The notes under the pieces were generated by a model that had not been told where the DNA came from, made no database searches, and saw only the letters and a list, made by a program, of their open reading frames with translations. Positions 16,144 through 24,318 of a DNA stretch of 64,000 nt are shown here, piece after piece. The first letter of the stretch is position 1, and every line of letters starts with the position of its first letter. A program made the position numbers and the translations under genes. Source of the DNA: Flavobacterium psychrophilum (GTDB lineage Bacteria; Bacteroidota; Bacteroidia; Flavobacteriales; Flavobacteriaceae); the NCBI GenBank assembly GCA_001708385.1, contig CP012388.1:248001-312000 (forward strand), read 5' to 3'.

Positions 16144-16767
16144 TTACATTCTTTTAAATCCGTTTATCCAGCGTTTGTTTTCATAAAGGGTAGAGCGGCT
16201 TATCCTGCTATCGGGATTTTTAGTAGCCTCCTTAAGGTAGCCTTTTATCGTATTGTATATCTGCTCCGGCATTTGCTGGTTGATTGTCACTTTACGTATG
16301 ATATTTATAGGGATATCAATTTCAAAGAAATCCATTTTATCATTGGTTTCATAGATTACTCTATATTCTTCTTCACAACGATATGGCCAGCGTTTCGTGA
16401 AAGGCATGGCGTCAATATCTACTTTGTTCTTTTCAATATCCGGTAATTTTCTGTAGGTTACTTTATCGTGTTTTAAACCGGGGATCTTATCTAATAAGGC
16501 CAGGAGTTTCTTAGCATCAAATTCAATCACACAGCCACTAGGTCCGTTAGAATACGTTTTCCAGTGATGAATGGTTTCATCATCATGGGAAAAACACAAT
16601 GCAAACAGATTGGTAATACCTTTACGCGATTTATAATCCAGGATAATTTCAGAATCATTCCGGTCCTCCCAAAGTTTAGGGTTTAGCAAGGTGAGTTTCT
16701 TACGCTCCAGCATATCTAAAAGGATAGGCAGGGTAGTAAAGCGGTTAAGTTTTTGAATTTCAGTCAT
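16144..16767 (-). CDS. DUF2971 domain protein
   Basis: A 207-residue soluble protein. The N-terminal MTEIQKLNRFTTLPILLDMLERKKL, then LLNPKLWEDRNDSEII, FALCFSHDDETIHHWKTYSNG and CVIEFDAKKLL are the DUF2971 pattern (a region ending in HxWxxYxxxxxG). DUF2971 has no settled biochemical role. Members often sit in variable genomic spots and near defence or mobile genes, which is inference from family distribution. This copy is monocistronic and bounded on both sides by the same hairpin core, which could mark it as a separate insertion. Confidence 0.82.
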   Translation of the reverse strand: MTEIQKLNRFTTLPILLDMLERKKLTLLNPKLWEDRNDSEIILDYKSRKGITNLFALCFSHDDETIHHWKTYSNGPSGCVIEFDAKKLLALLDKIPGLKHDKVTYRKLPDIEKNKVDIDAMPFTKRWPYRCEEEYRVIYETNDKMDFFEIDIPINIIRKVTINQQMPEQIYNTIKGYLKEATKNPDSRISRSTLYENKRWINGFKRM

Positions 16768-16783
16768 AATAGATAATAAAAAA

Positions 16784-16804
16784 ACGGAGGCTTAAAGCCT
16801 CCGT
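16784..16804 (-). terminator. Terminator of the DPP-IV-like peptidase gene
   Basis: An almost perfect palindrome, ACGGAGGCTT (16784-16793), A, AAGCCTCCGT (16795-16804), followed on the minus strand by a T-run (16783 downward). The stem core equals that of the 16115-16140 hairpin. Confidence 0.8.
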
Positions 16805-16812
16805 CAATGATA

Positions 16813-18987
16813 TTACTTTTTTAGATAAGTATCAAAATAATCTGCAATTTTTTGGTTCAGGTGAATTCTGTCTTTTCCGCGAACATTATGTTCATGGTTA
16901 GGATATAAGAAGTAGTCAACCTGTTTACCTGCTGCGATACATGCATTGATAAACTCCATGCTGTGCTGCTGCACAACTACATTATCCTGAGCTCCATGAA
17001 TTACCAGAAGTCTTCCTTTTAATTGTTTCGCTTTGTCAATAATGTTTGTTTTAGCGTAACCTTCAGGGTTTTCCTGAGGCGTATCCATGTAACGCTCTCC
17101 GTACATTATTTCGTAATATTTCCAGTCGCACACGGGGCCTCCGGCAACACCAACTTTAAAAGTGTCAGCTTGGTCAAGCATTAACGAAGATGTCATAAAT
17201 CCGCCAAAACTCCATCCTGAAACTCCTATTCTTTCGTTATCTACAAAAGCCTGAGATTTAAGATATTCAACACCTTTCATTTGGTCGGCCATTTCGTTCA
17301 CACCAAGATTACGGTGAACAACATGTTCAAAATCACGTCCACGGGCATCAGAACCTCTGTTGTCAAGAGTAAATACAACATATCCCTGCTGTGCCAGGTA
17401 GTAATCAAATAAAGATGCTCCACCTAACCAATCATTTGTAACAAGTTGCGCGTGTGGGCCTCCGTAAACGTAAACGATTACCGGATACTTTTTGTTGGCA
17501 TCAAAGTTAGCAGGATAAATCATCCTTCCGTTAAGTGGCGTTTTGCCATCGGCAGAGGTAATTGTAACCAGTTCCATTTTAGGTAAAACCGTTTTACCAT
17601 CATATGGATTATCTGCTTTAAAAAGTGTATTCTCTTTTTTTGTTTTGATGTCAACAATTATTGCATTGTTGGGAGTTTTAGTATTACTGAACATATCTAG
17701 CGCAAGCGAACCGTCAGAATTTACAATGGCAGTATGTGTACCGCTCATAGATGTAACCGGAACGGTTTTTCCTGATTTAAGTTCTACTTTATAAAGTTGC
17801 CTTTCAAGTCCGTTGTTTGCAGTACCAATGTAGAACGAATTTTTTGCATCGGCATCAAAGCCTGAAAATTCAGTGATTACCACATCCTGATATCCCAGTT
17901 TTTTTAGCTGTTTACCATCGGTATTGTAGTGGTATAATTGTTCAAACCCATCTTTTTCAGATCGGTATAAAAACTCATTATTCTTACCGGGTATAAAAGT
18001 TAGATCATGAAGCGGCTCTACATATGTAGGTGCTTTTTCTTCAAATAATGTCTTTTCAAAGTTCCCCGTAACTGCGTCATAACGGTTTAATTTCAGGTCA
18101 TTTTGTTCCCTGTTCAATACACCTACGTAAACTTTTTTACCGTCAGGCGACCAGGTAACACAAGTTAAAAACTGCTCTTTTGGCCCTTCAGTTTTTAAAG
18201 TAACCGATTTGCCTGAAGCTACATCGTATACCACAAGTGTAACTTCTTCACTCTTCATACCCGCCATTGGGTATTTTATGTCTTTATTAGAAGCTATACG
18301 CTCATTCCAGTTCGTCAACGGATAGTTGGCAACCATAGTTTCGTCTTTGCGATAAAACAAAAGTTTGTCACTGTTAGGACTCCACCACATGCCCTTATTA
18401 ATACCAAATTCCTGACGGTGAACATAATCGCTACCGTTTACAATCCCTTTATCGGCATCGTTTGTAACGTTTATATCTTTTCCGTTTTGTGTAACGACAA
18501 TATTATTCTCTTTAAGCCATGCAGCGGCAGTACCATTTGGAGATAGTGTTTGTTGAGTAGCGTCCTGAGATACAGCTATAGCACTTTTAACTTCTTTTTT
18601 ATCGGCATCAAAAAGAACCAAGTAGGTTTTGTCTTTTCCGTTCACTTCAAATGCAAGGGTATTTTTGTCATTCCATTTGTAGGTATATGGGAAAATTTGG
18701 AGTTCAAAAGTATCGGAAGGGAATTTTGCTTTTAGCGCAGCCGCAAGTTCTGTTTTAGATATAAGCGTAGTTTCAGCCCACTGGCTTTCTGCACTTCTAG
18801 CAACAAGGTTAGAATAGGTATTATCTAAATAGGTTATTGTTTTAGCATCTTTTCTCCATGATGGAGCGACAAGTGTTTTTGGAGCATAAACCTGATACTG
18901 GCCAAAAGTAGCTTCCTGAACGGTAAGATTTTTTTGTGCTGTTGCAGCCATTCCCGATACAAGGAATAACCATACTAGTTTTTTCAT
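16813..18987 (-). CDS. Exported S9B prolyl oligopeptidase / dipeptidyl peptidase IV
   Basis: A 724-residue periplasmic serine protease. The signal peptide is MKKLVWLFLVSGMAATAQ. The N-terminal eight-bladed propeller spans about residues 40-450 (many WSPDGKKVYVG-type blades). The C-terminal alpha/beta hydrolase has Ser593 in GWSFGGF, Asp668 in HGAQDN and His700 in YPNHEHNV. A GGPHAQ oxyanion strand lies near residue 512. The DW and YMDTPQENPEGY segments are typical of DPP4. It releases X-Pro dipeptides, which fits a bacterium that lives on proteins. It is monocistronic, with terminators on both sides. Confidence 0.95.
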   Translation of the reverse strand: MKKLVWLFLVSGMAATAQKNLTVQEATFGQYQVYAPKTLVAPSWRKDAKTITYLDNTYSNLVARSAESQWAETTLISKTELAAALKAKFPSDTFELQIFPYTYKWNDKNTLAFEVNGKDKTYLVLFDADKKEVKSAIAVSQDATQQTLSPNGTAAAWLKENNIVVTQNGKDINVTNDADKGIVNGSDYVHRQEFGINKGMWWSPNSDKLLFYRKDETMVANYPLTNWNERIASNKDIKYPMAGMKSEEVTLVVYDVASGKSVTLKTEGPKEQFLTCVTWSPDGKKVYVGVLNREQNDLKLNRYDAVTGNFEKTLFEEKAPTYVEPLHDLTFIPGKNNEFLYRSEKDGFEQLYHYNTDGKQLKKLGYQDVVITEFSGFDADAKNSFYIGTANNGLERQLYKVELKSGKTVPVTSMSGTHTAIVNSDGSLALDMFSNTKTPNNAIIVDIKTKKENTLFKADNPYDGKTVLPKMELVTITSADGKTPLNGRMIYPANFDANKKYPVIVYVYGGPHAQLVTNDWLGGASLFDYYLAQQGYVVFTLDNRGSDARGRDFEHVVHRNLGVNEMADQMKGVEYLKSQAFVDNERIGVSGWSFGGFMTSSLMLDQADTFKVGVAGGPVCDWKYYEIMYGERYMDTPQENPEGYAKTNIIDKAKQLKGRLLVIHGAQDNVVVQQHSMEFINACIAAGKQVDYFLYPNHEHNVRGKDRIHLNQKIADYFDTYLKK

Positions 18988-19084
18988 GTGTTTGTTATTA
19001 GAGTGGCGAATTTAACTAAACTATAAATTATGCCGAAATATTAATACGTTAATTAGTAGCAAAGTGTAAGTTTTAGTTACAAAA

Positions 19085-19113
19085 AAATCCGTTTCTTAAT
19101 TAGAAACGGATTT
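19085..19113 (-). terminator. Terminator of the gamma-lyase-type PLP gene
   Basis: A 12-bp stem, AAATCCGTTTCT (19085-19096) and AGAAACGGATTT (19102-19113), with a 5-base loop and a T-run on the minus strand. Confidence 0.85.
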
Positions 19114-19134
19114 ATAATAGTCAATTCAGTTTGT

Positions 19135-20352
19135 TTATAATGTTGCTCCCGCTTGAAGAACACCAACATCAACCATGCATTTTTTCATCATTTGATAGGT
19201 TCTTTCAATGTCATTATCAAGCCCGATAGAGAAACGGATAAGCCCGTCGGTAAGACCCATTTCTATTTGTTCATCCATTGGTATCTCGCTGGAAGTGGAA
19301 GTTCCCGGCGCGCTGAACAACGTTTTATAGAACCCAAGGCTCACTGCAAGATAACCAAGGTTACGGTGCTGCATCAGTTCCATTAGTTCATTTGCCTTAT
19401 CAAGTGTACCAACATCCAGGGTCATCATGCCTCCAAAACCGTATTCAGGATTTATCATGCTTTTGTATAATTCATGACTTGGGTGACTTTTAAGTCCGGG
19501 ATAAACCGTTTTAAGCCCATCTTTTTCAAAACGTTCAGCCAGGTATAGAGCATTGTGACTGTGTTGTTTCATTCGTATATGCAACGTACGAAGGTTTTTG
19601 AGTACGCTTGCAGCACGAAGACTATCCATTGTCGGGCCAAGAAGCATACTAGCACCATCATTTACATTACGAAGTGTGTCTATGAACTCCTGAGTTCCAC
19701 AGGTAACACCACCTACAGTGTCGCTGCTTCCGTTTATGAATTTAGTAAGACTATGAATAACGATATCTGCACCCATTTTTGCCGGAGCAACAGATAGGGG
19801 AGAGAACGTATTATCTACAACCAATTTAAGATTGTGTTTTTTAGCAATTTTTGCCAGACCTTCAATATCGGCAACCTCTAGAAGCGGATTACTTACCGTT
19901 TCACAATAGAGTATTTTAGTTGTAGGTGTTATTGCCTCTTCAACAACATCTAATTTGGTGATATCGACAAAAGATGTTTTGATTTGTAATTTGGGCATGA
20001 AGTTTTTCATGAAGGCATACGTACCCCCGTAAATAGTTCGGCTTGAAACAATATGATCACCTGCTGCACACAATTGCAAAAGTACCGGTGTTATCGCTCC
20101 CATACCTGAAGCTGCAACATTGGCAGATTCAGTACCTTCCATTGCGGCAAGTGCCTGCCCTAAGTAAAGATTACTCGGCGAAGAGTGCCTTGAGTAAAGG
20201 TAACATCCTTCTGCATTACCTTCAAAAGTATCGAACATTGTTTTTGCCGAAAGAAAGGTATAGGTAGACGAATCTGAGATTGATGGGTTAACGCCTCCAA
20301 ACTCTCCGAAATATTGTAAATCCTGTATTTTATCCGCGGGATTGAATTCCAT
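19135..20352 (-). CDS. Cys/Met metabolism PLP enzyme, methionine gamma-lyase or cystathionine gamma-lyase type
   Basis: A 405-residue fold-type I PLP enzyme. The lysine that binds PLP is Lys204 in IHSLTKFINGSSD. Tyr51 and Arg55 in YLYSRHSSPS contact the neighbour-subunit phosphate. Other family markers are ASGMGAI (81-87), YGGTYAF (108-114), VDNTFSPL (179-186) and the C-terminal FSAPGTSTSSEIP. Where P. putida methionine gamma-lyase has a key Cys (YGCT), this protein has Gly110, as in cystathionine gamma-lyases. Databases often call such Bacteroidota proteins methionine gamma-lyase. It is divergent from an Lrp-family gene, which suggests local amino-acid-responsive control. Confidence 0.88.
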   Translation of the reverse strand: MEFNPADKIQDLQYFGEFGGVNPSISDSSTYTFLSAKTMFDTFEGNAEGCYLYSRHSSPSNLYLGQALAAMEGTESANVAASGMGAITPVLLQLCAAGDHIVSSRTIYGGTYAFMKNFMPKLQIKTSFVDITKLDVVEEAITPTTKILYCETVSNPLLEVADIEGLAKIAKKHNLKLVVDNTFSPLSVAPAKMGADIVIHSLTKFINGSSDTVGGVTCGTQEFIDTLRNVNDGASMLLGPTMDSLRAASVLKNLRTLHIRMKQHSHNALYLAERFEKDGLKTVYPGLKSHPSHELYKSMINPEYGFGGMMTLDVGTLDKANELMELMQHRNLGYLAVSLGFYKTLFSAPGTSTSSEIPMDEQIEMGLTDGLIRFSIGLDNDIERTYQMMKKCMVDVGVLQAGATL

Positions 20353-20449
20353 GACTAAATTTTTAAAATTACTTACTAACTTTTTATAGATTTTATTCTT
20401 AACAAATAGAAATATTTACGGTTTAAAAATCAATAATAATGAAGTATAT

Positions 20450-20464
20450 TAGATTATAAATCTA
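20450..20464 (+). promoter_or_regulatory. Candidate Lrp operator, 15-bp palindrome
   Basis: TAGATTATAAATCTA, a perfect 6-bp inverted repeat around ATA. It abuts the -7 box of the lrp-like gene and lies 98 bases upstream of the divergent gamma-lyase gene. It agrees with 12 of 15 positions of the E. coli Lrp consensus YAGHAWATTWTDCTR. Autoregulation and control of the divergent gene are inferred. Confidence 0.45.
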
Positions 20465-20472
20465 TATATTTG
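20465..20472 (+). promoter_or_regulatory. -7 promoter element of the Lrp-family gene
   Basis: TATATTTG, an exact consensus match, directly after the palindrome. The leader to the ATG at 20544 would be about 65 nt. Confidence 0.5.
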
Positions 20473-20543
20473 GATTTATATAAATAAAATTACATTAAAT
20501 AACTTCAATTTCCTTGCGATAAAAGAAAATTTCACGGCAAAGT

Positions 20544-20996
20544 ATGGATATAACCGACAGAAAACTGCTTATGCTACTACAGCAGGATAGCACTAAAACA
20601 ACAAAAGAACTATCTTTGAAACTCAACCTTTCGGTTACGGCAATTTATGAACGTATCAAAAAACTGGAACGGGAAGGGATAATAAATAAATATGTTGCAA
20701 TTGTTGATCAAAAAATGATCGATAAGAATTTTGTAGTATTTTGCCATCTCAAACTTATTCAGCACACAAAAGAATATCTTACCCGTTTTGAACTGGAAGT
20801 TACCAAACTGGATGAAGTTTTAGAATGTTATCATGTGAGTGGCGATTACGATTATATATTAAAGATATATGTAAAAGATATGGAAGCCTATCGTGAGTTT
20901 ATGGTAACAAAATTGACAACGTTGCAACATATAGGGAGTACTCATAGTACTTTTATGATAGGGGAAGTTAAGAATACAAATGTTATTGTTCTGTAA
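20544..20996 (+). CDS. Lrp/AsnC family transcriptional regulator
   Basis: A 150-residue regulator. The N-terminal winged helix spans residues 1-60 (DITDRKLLMLLQQDSTKTTKE, then LNLSVTAIYERIKKLEREGII as recognition helix). The C-terminal RAM/effector domain spans about 65-145, with VLECYHVSGDYDYILKIYVKDMEAY and the G-D-YD ligand loop. It probably senses an amino acid such as methionine, leucine or cysteine. A related arrangement, MdeR beside methionine gamma-lyase in Pseudomonas putida, supports a role as local regulator of the divergent PLP enzyme. Confidence 0.94.
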   Translation: MDITDRKLLMLLQQDSTKTTKELSLKLNLSVTAIYERIKKLEREGIINKYVAIVDQKMIDKNFVVFCHLKLIQHTKEYLTRFELEVTKLDEVLECYHVSGDYDYILKIYVKDMEAYREFMVTKLTTLQHIGSTHSTFMIGEVKNTNVIVL

Positions 20997-21016
20997 TGAA
21001 GCAATAAATGTTTGGC

Positions 21017-21024
21017 TATATTTG
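21017..21024 (+). promoter_or_regulatory. -7 promoter element of the carboxylesterase gene
   Basis: TATATTTG, an exact TAnnTTTG match, 20 bases before the ATG at 21045. Confidence 0.6.
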
Positions 21025-21044
21025 AAAAAATAAAAACGTAAAGT

Positions 21045-22679
21045 ATGAGTAAAAAATATGTTTTATTACTATTAGTGATACAATCTATGTTATCTGCATT
21101 CGCTCAAAAAGCGCCAAAGGTAAAAGTAGAACAGGGTACTTTAGAAGGTATTACATTAGCGTCGGGCATACGGACTTTTAGAGGAATTCCATTTGCTGAA
21201 CCGCCTGTTGGCGAATTAAGATGGAAAGCCCCTCAGCCACCTAAAAGTTGGGAAGGTGTTCGTAAAGCCGATGTTTTTGGCAATAATGCCATGCAAAAAC
21301 CTGTTTATGGCGATATGAATTTCCGTGCACCAAAAATGAGTGAAGATTGCCTATACCTTAACGTGTGGACACCTGCTAAAAGCCCAAATGAAAAACTTCC
21401 GGTAATGGTCTACTTTTATGGTGGCGGTTTTGTTGCCGGAGATGGTTCTGAAAACCGTTATGATGGACAGAGCTTAGCACAAAAAGGAATTGTTACAGTT
21501 ACTTTGAATTATAGGTTGGGTGTTTTCGGATTCTTTTCGCATCCTGAACTGACTAAAGAATCACCCAATAATGCATCAGGAAATTATGGATTATTGGATC
21601 AGAACGCTGCATTGGTATGGGTTAAAAAAAACATAGTGGCATTTGGAGGTGATCCTGATAAAATTACTATCGCCGGAGAATCAGCAGGTTCAATATCTGT
21701 ATCTGCACAAATGGTTTCACCACTTTCCAAAGATCTTATTGCGGGCGCTATTGGGGAAAGCGGTGCGATGATCAACCCGACGCTGGATGCTATTCCGCTC
21801 GCAGAAAATGAAAAACAAGGCACAGCATTCGCTGAAAAAGTAAAAGTCGGTACAATTGAAGCACTTCGTTCTTTACCTGCTGAAACGATTTTAGAAGAGG
21901 CTTCAAAACCGGGAGCCTTTAATACCAGAGCAACTATAGATGGTTATTTTCTAACTAAACTGCCGTCAGAATCATTCGCGGCGGGAGAGCAGGCTAAAAT
22001 TCCATTGCTTGTAGGCTGGACATCGGCTGAGATTCCTTACACAGCATTCATGAAGGGGCAATATCCAAGTGTTCAGAATTATAATAAGAGAATAAAAGAA
22101 ACTTATAAAGACAAAGCCGAAAAAGTACTAAAGTTATATCCTGCTAAAACTGAAAAAGAGGTGGTTGAATCTGCTACAGCATTAGCCAGTGATGGCTTTA
22201 TTGTTTACAGTACGTGGAAATGGGCAGAATTACATAGGACAACTGTTAAAGAACCTACTTACGTGTATATTTTCGCAAGGGCACGCCCCACAATGAAGGC
22301 TGAAATGGGTAATGCTAAAGCAGGACTGGCAGGTGGTATTATTAAAGGTGATGAAAAAAAAGAAAAAAATACAATGCCTGAACCTTTAAAAGGTGCAGCG
22401 CATGCGTCTGATATTGAGTATGCTTTAGGTAATCTTGAAACAAATACAGTGTATAATTGGAGTACAGACGATTATAAAGTTTCGGAATATAATTTGGAAT
22501 ACTTTGCTAATTTCATAAAAACAGGAAATCCTAACGGAAAGAATATGCCGGACTGGCCTGTAAATAAACCGGAAGGTGAGATGGATATAATGACAATTGA
22601 TCTGGATCTAAAAGCGTCGAAAGAGAAGCATAGAGACAGATACATCTTTCTTGATAAAGAGTTTTCTGTTAAGAAATAA
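21045..22679 (+). CDS. Exported type-B carboxylesterase
   Basis: A 544-residue alpha/beta hydrolase of the carboxylesterase/cholinesterase family. The signal peptide ends at SMLSAFAQ (residue 21). The oxyanion hole is YFYGGGFVAGDG (123-134), the nucleophile is Ser213 in AGESAGS, and the catalytic His is expected in AAHASDIEYALG near residue 450. DCLYLNVWTP (101-110) is the second family signature. The substrate is unknown. It follows the Lrp gene by 48 bases but has its own -7 box, so it is probably transcribed separately. Confidence 0.94.
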   Translation: MSKKYVLLLLVIQSMLSAFAQKAPKVKVEQGTLEGITLASGIRTFRGIPFAEPPVGELRWKAPQPPKSWEGVRKADVFGNNAMQKPVYGDMNFRAPKMSEDCLYLNVWTPAKSPNEKLPVMVYFYGGGFVAGDGSENRYDGQSLAQKGIVTVTLNYRLGVFGFFSHPELTKESPNNASGNYGLLDQNAALVWVKKNIVAFGGDPDKITIAGESAGSISVSAQMVSPLSKDLIAGAIGESGAMINPTLDAIPLAENEKQGTAFAEKVKVGTIEALRSLPAETILEEASKPGAFNTRATIDGYFLTKLPSESFAAGEQAKIPLLVGWTSAEIPYTAFMKGQYPSVQNYNKRIKETYKDKAEKVLKLYPAKTEKEVVESATALASDGFIVYSTWKWAELHRTTVKEPTYVYIFARARPTMKAEMGNAKAGLAGGIIKGDEKKEKNTMPEPLKGAAHASDIEYALGNLETNTVYNWSTDDYKVSEYNLEYFANFIKTGNPNGKNMPDWPVNKPEGEMDIMTIDLDLKASKEKHRDRYIFLDKEFSVKK

Positions 22680-22709
22680 TTATTTATGAGATATTAAATG
22701 TAACATATT

Positions 22710-22738
22710 AAAAGGGGAATGTAATTTCCTCTTTTTTA
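22710..22738 (+). terminator. Terminator of the carboxylesterase gene
   Basis: AAAAGGGGAA (starting 22710) pairs with TTCCTCTTTT through one G-T wobble, followed by TTTATTTAT. Confidence 0.55.
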
Positions 22739-22763
22739 TTTATACCATATAAATCTTAATGCC

Positions 22764-22771
22764 TAAATTTG
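22764..22771 (+). promoter_or_regulatory. -7 promoter element of lpd
   Basis: TAAATTTG, an exact consensus match, 37 bases before the lpd ATG. Confidence 0.6.
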
Positions 22772-22808
22772 CCTTACAAAATAAAAATCACACAAAAAGA
22801 TATATACT

Positions 22809-24215
22809 ATGAGTTCATTTGACGTAGTCGTTATAGGTTCGGGACCCGGTGGATATGTAGCAGCAATCCGTTGCGCACAATTGGGTTTTAATACTGCAAT
22901 TATTGAAAAATACCCAACTTTGGGCGGTACCTGCCTTAACGTGGGATGTATACCTTCTAAAGCATTACTGGATTCATCGCACCATTACCATGACGCTACT
23001 AAACACTTTAAAGAACATGGTATTGATATTGCCGGCGAAATTAAAGTAAACATTGAGCAGATGATTGCCCGTAAACAAGGTGTTGTTGAGCAAAATGTTG
23101 TTGGTATTAAATACCTTATGGACAAAAACAAAATTACTGTTTTCGAAGGTGTAGGTTCTTTTGAAGATGCTACACATATTAAGGTAACTAAAAATGATGG
23201 TGCTTCTGAAACTATCGAAGCTAAAAACACTATCATAGCTACAGGCTCTAAACCATCGTCACTTCCTTTTATTAAAATCGACAAAGAAAAAATAATTACT
23301 TCTACTGAGGCACTTAAGCTTAAAGAAGTACCTAAACACCTTATCGTTATTGGTGGTGGTGTTATTGGTCTTGAGCTTGGTCAGGTTTATCTTCGCCTTG
23401 GTGCTCAGGTGTCTGTAGTAGAATACCTTGACAGGATCATTCCGGGTATGGATGCAGGTCTTTCTAAAGAGCTTACGAAAGTTCTTAAGAAACAGGGAAT
23501 GAAATTCTACACTTCACACAAAGTGAAATCGGTAGAGAGAAGTGGAGAAGGTGTTCAGGTTCAGGCTGAAAACGCTAAGGGAGAAACGATCACTCTTGAT
23601 GGAGATTACTCACTAGTGTCTGTAGGCCGTCGTCCTTACACTGACGGACTTAACGCTGAAGCTGCCGGAGTAAAAGTTACAGAAAGAGGCCAGATTGAAG
23701 TAAATGATCATTTACAGACAAGCGCTTCTAACATTTACGCTATTGGTGATGTTATTAAAGGTGCTATGCTTGCGCACAAAGCGGAAGAAGAAGGTGTATT
23801 TGTTGCTGAAACCTTAGCAGGACAAAAACCTCACATTGATTATAATCTTATTCCGGGTGTTGTTTACACATGGCCGGAAGTTGCTGCTGTTGGTAAAACA
23901 GAGGAACAACTTAAAGAAGCTGGTGTCGAGTACAAATCAGGAAGTTTCCCTTTCAAAGCTTTAGGACGTTCTCGTGCCAGTATGGATACTGACGGTTTTG
24001 TGAAAATCCTTGCTGATGCCAAAACTGACGAGGTTCTTGGTATACACATGATAGGTGCACGAACTGCCGACCTTATTGCTGAGGCTGTAACTGCAATGGA
24101 ATTTAAAGCGTCTGCTGAAGATATTTCAAGAATGTCACACGCTCACCCTACCTATGCCGAGGCAGTTAAAGAAGCTGCTCTTGCTGCCACTGATAACAGG
24201 GCGATACACATTTAA
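22809..24215 (+). CDS. lpd: Dihydrolipoyl dehydrogenase (E3)
   Basis: A 468-residue flavoprotein that reoxidises dihydrolipoamide in the pyruvate and 2-oxoglutarate dehydrogenase complexes. The FAD loop is GSGPGGYVAAIRCAQ (10-25). The redox-active disulfide is Cys42/Cys47 in GGTCLNVGCIPSK. The NAD loop is GGGVIGLELGQVY (about 182-195). The active-site base is His446 with Glu451 in HAHPTYAE. Codon use points to high expression. No E1/E2 genes are adjacent, so it is likely the general E3 shared between complexes. Confidence 0.97.
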   Translation: MSSFDVVVIGSGPGGYVAAIRCAQLGFNTAIIEKYPTLGGTCLNVGCIPSKALLDSSHHYHDATKHFKEHGIDIAGEIKVNIEQMIARKQGVVEQNVVGIKYLMDKNKITVFEGVGSFEDATHIKVTKNDGASETIEAKNTIIATGSKPSSLPFIKIDKEKIITSTEALKLKEVPKHLIVIGGGVIGLELGQVYLRLGAQVSVVEYLDRIIPGMDAGLSKELTKVLKKQGMKFYTSHKVKSVERSGEGVQVQAENAKGETITLDGDYSLVSVGRRPYTDGLNAEAAGVKVTERGQIEVNDHLQTSASNIYAIGDVIKGAMLAHKAEEEGVFVAETLAGQKPHIDYNLIPGVVYTWPEVAAVGKTEEQLKEAGVEYKSGSFPFKALGRSRASMDTDGFVKILADAKTDEVLGIHMIGARTADLIAEAVTAMEFKASAEDISRMSHAHPTYAEAVKEAALAATDNRAIHI

Positions 24216-24247
24216 TATACTGTATTAAATTATAAAGTTTATAACAA

Positions 24248-24275
24248 ACCCATTCCGCAAGGAGTGGGTTTTGTA
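24248..24275 (+). terminator. Terminator of lpd
   Basis: ACCCATTCC (24248-24256), loop GCAA, GGAGTGGGT (24261-24269), with one T-G wobble and a T-run after it. Confidence 0.75.
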
Positions 24276-24292
24276 TTTAGTTGTATTGTATG

Positions 24293-24300
24293 TACTTTTG
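24293..24300 (+). promoter_or_regulatory. -7 promoter element of the pabB-type gene
   Basis: TACTTTTG, an exact TAnnTTTG match, 18 bases before the TTG start at 24319. Its position supports the TTG start because no in-frame ATG occurs in the first 140 codons. Confidence 0.55.
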
Positions 24301-24318
24301 AAGTATTAAATAATTGCT

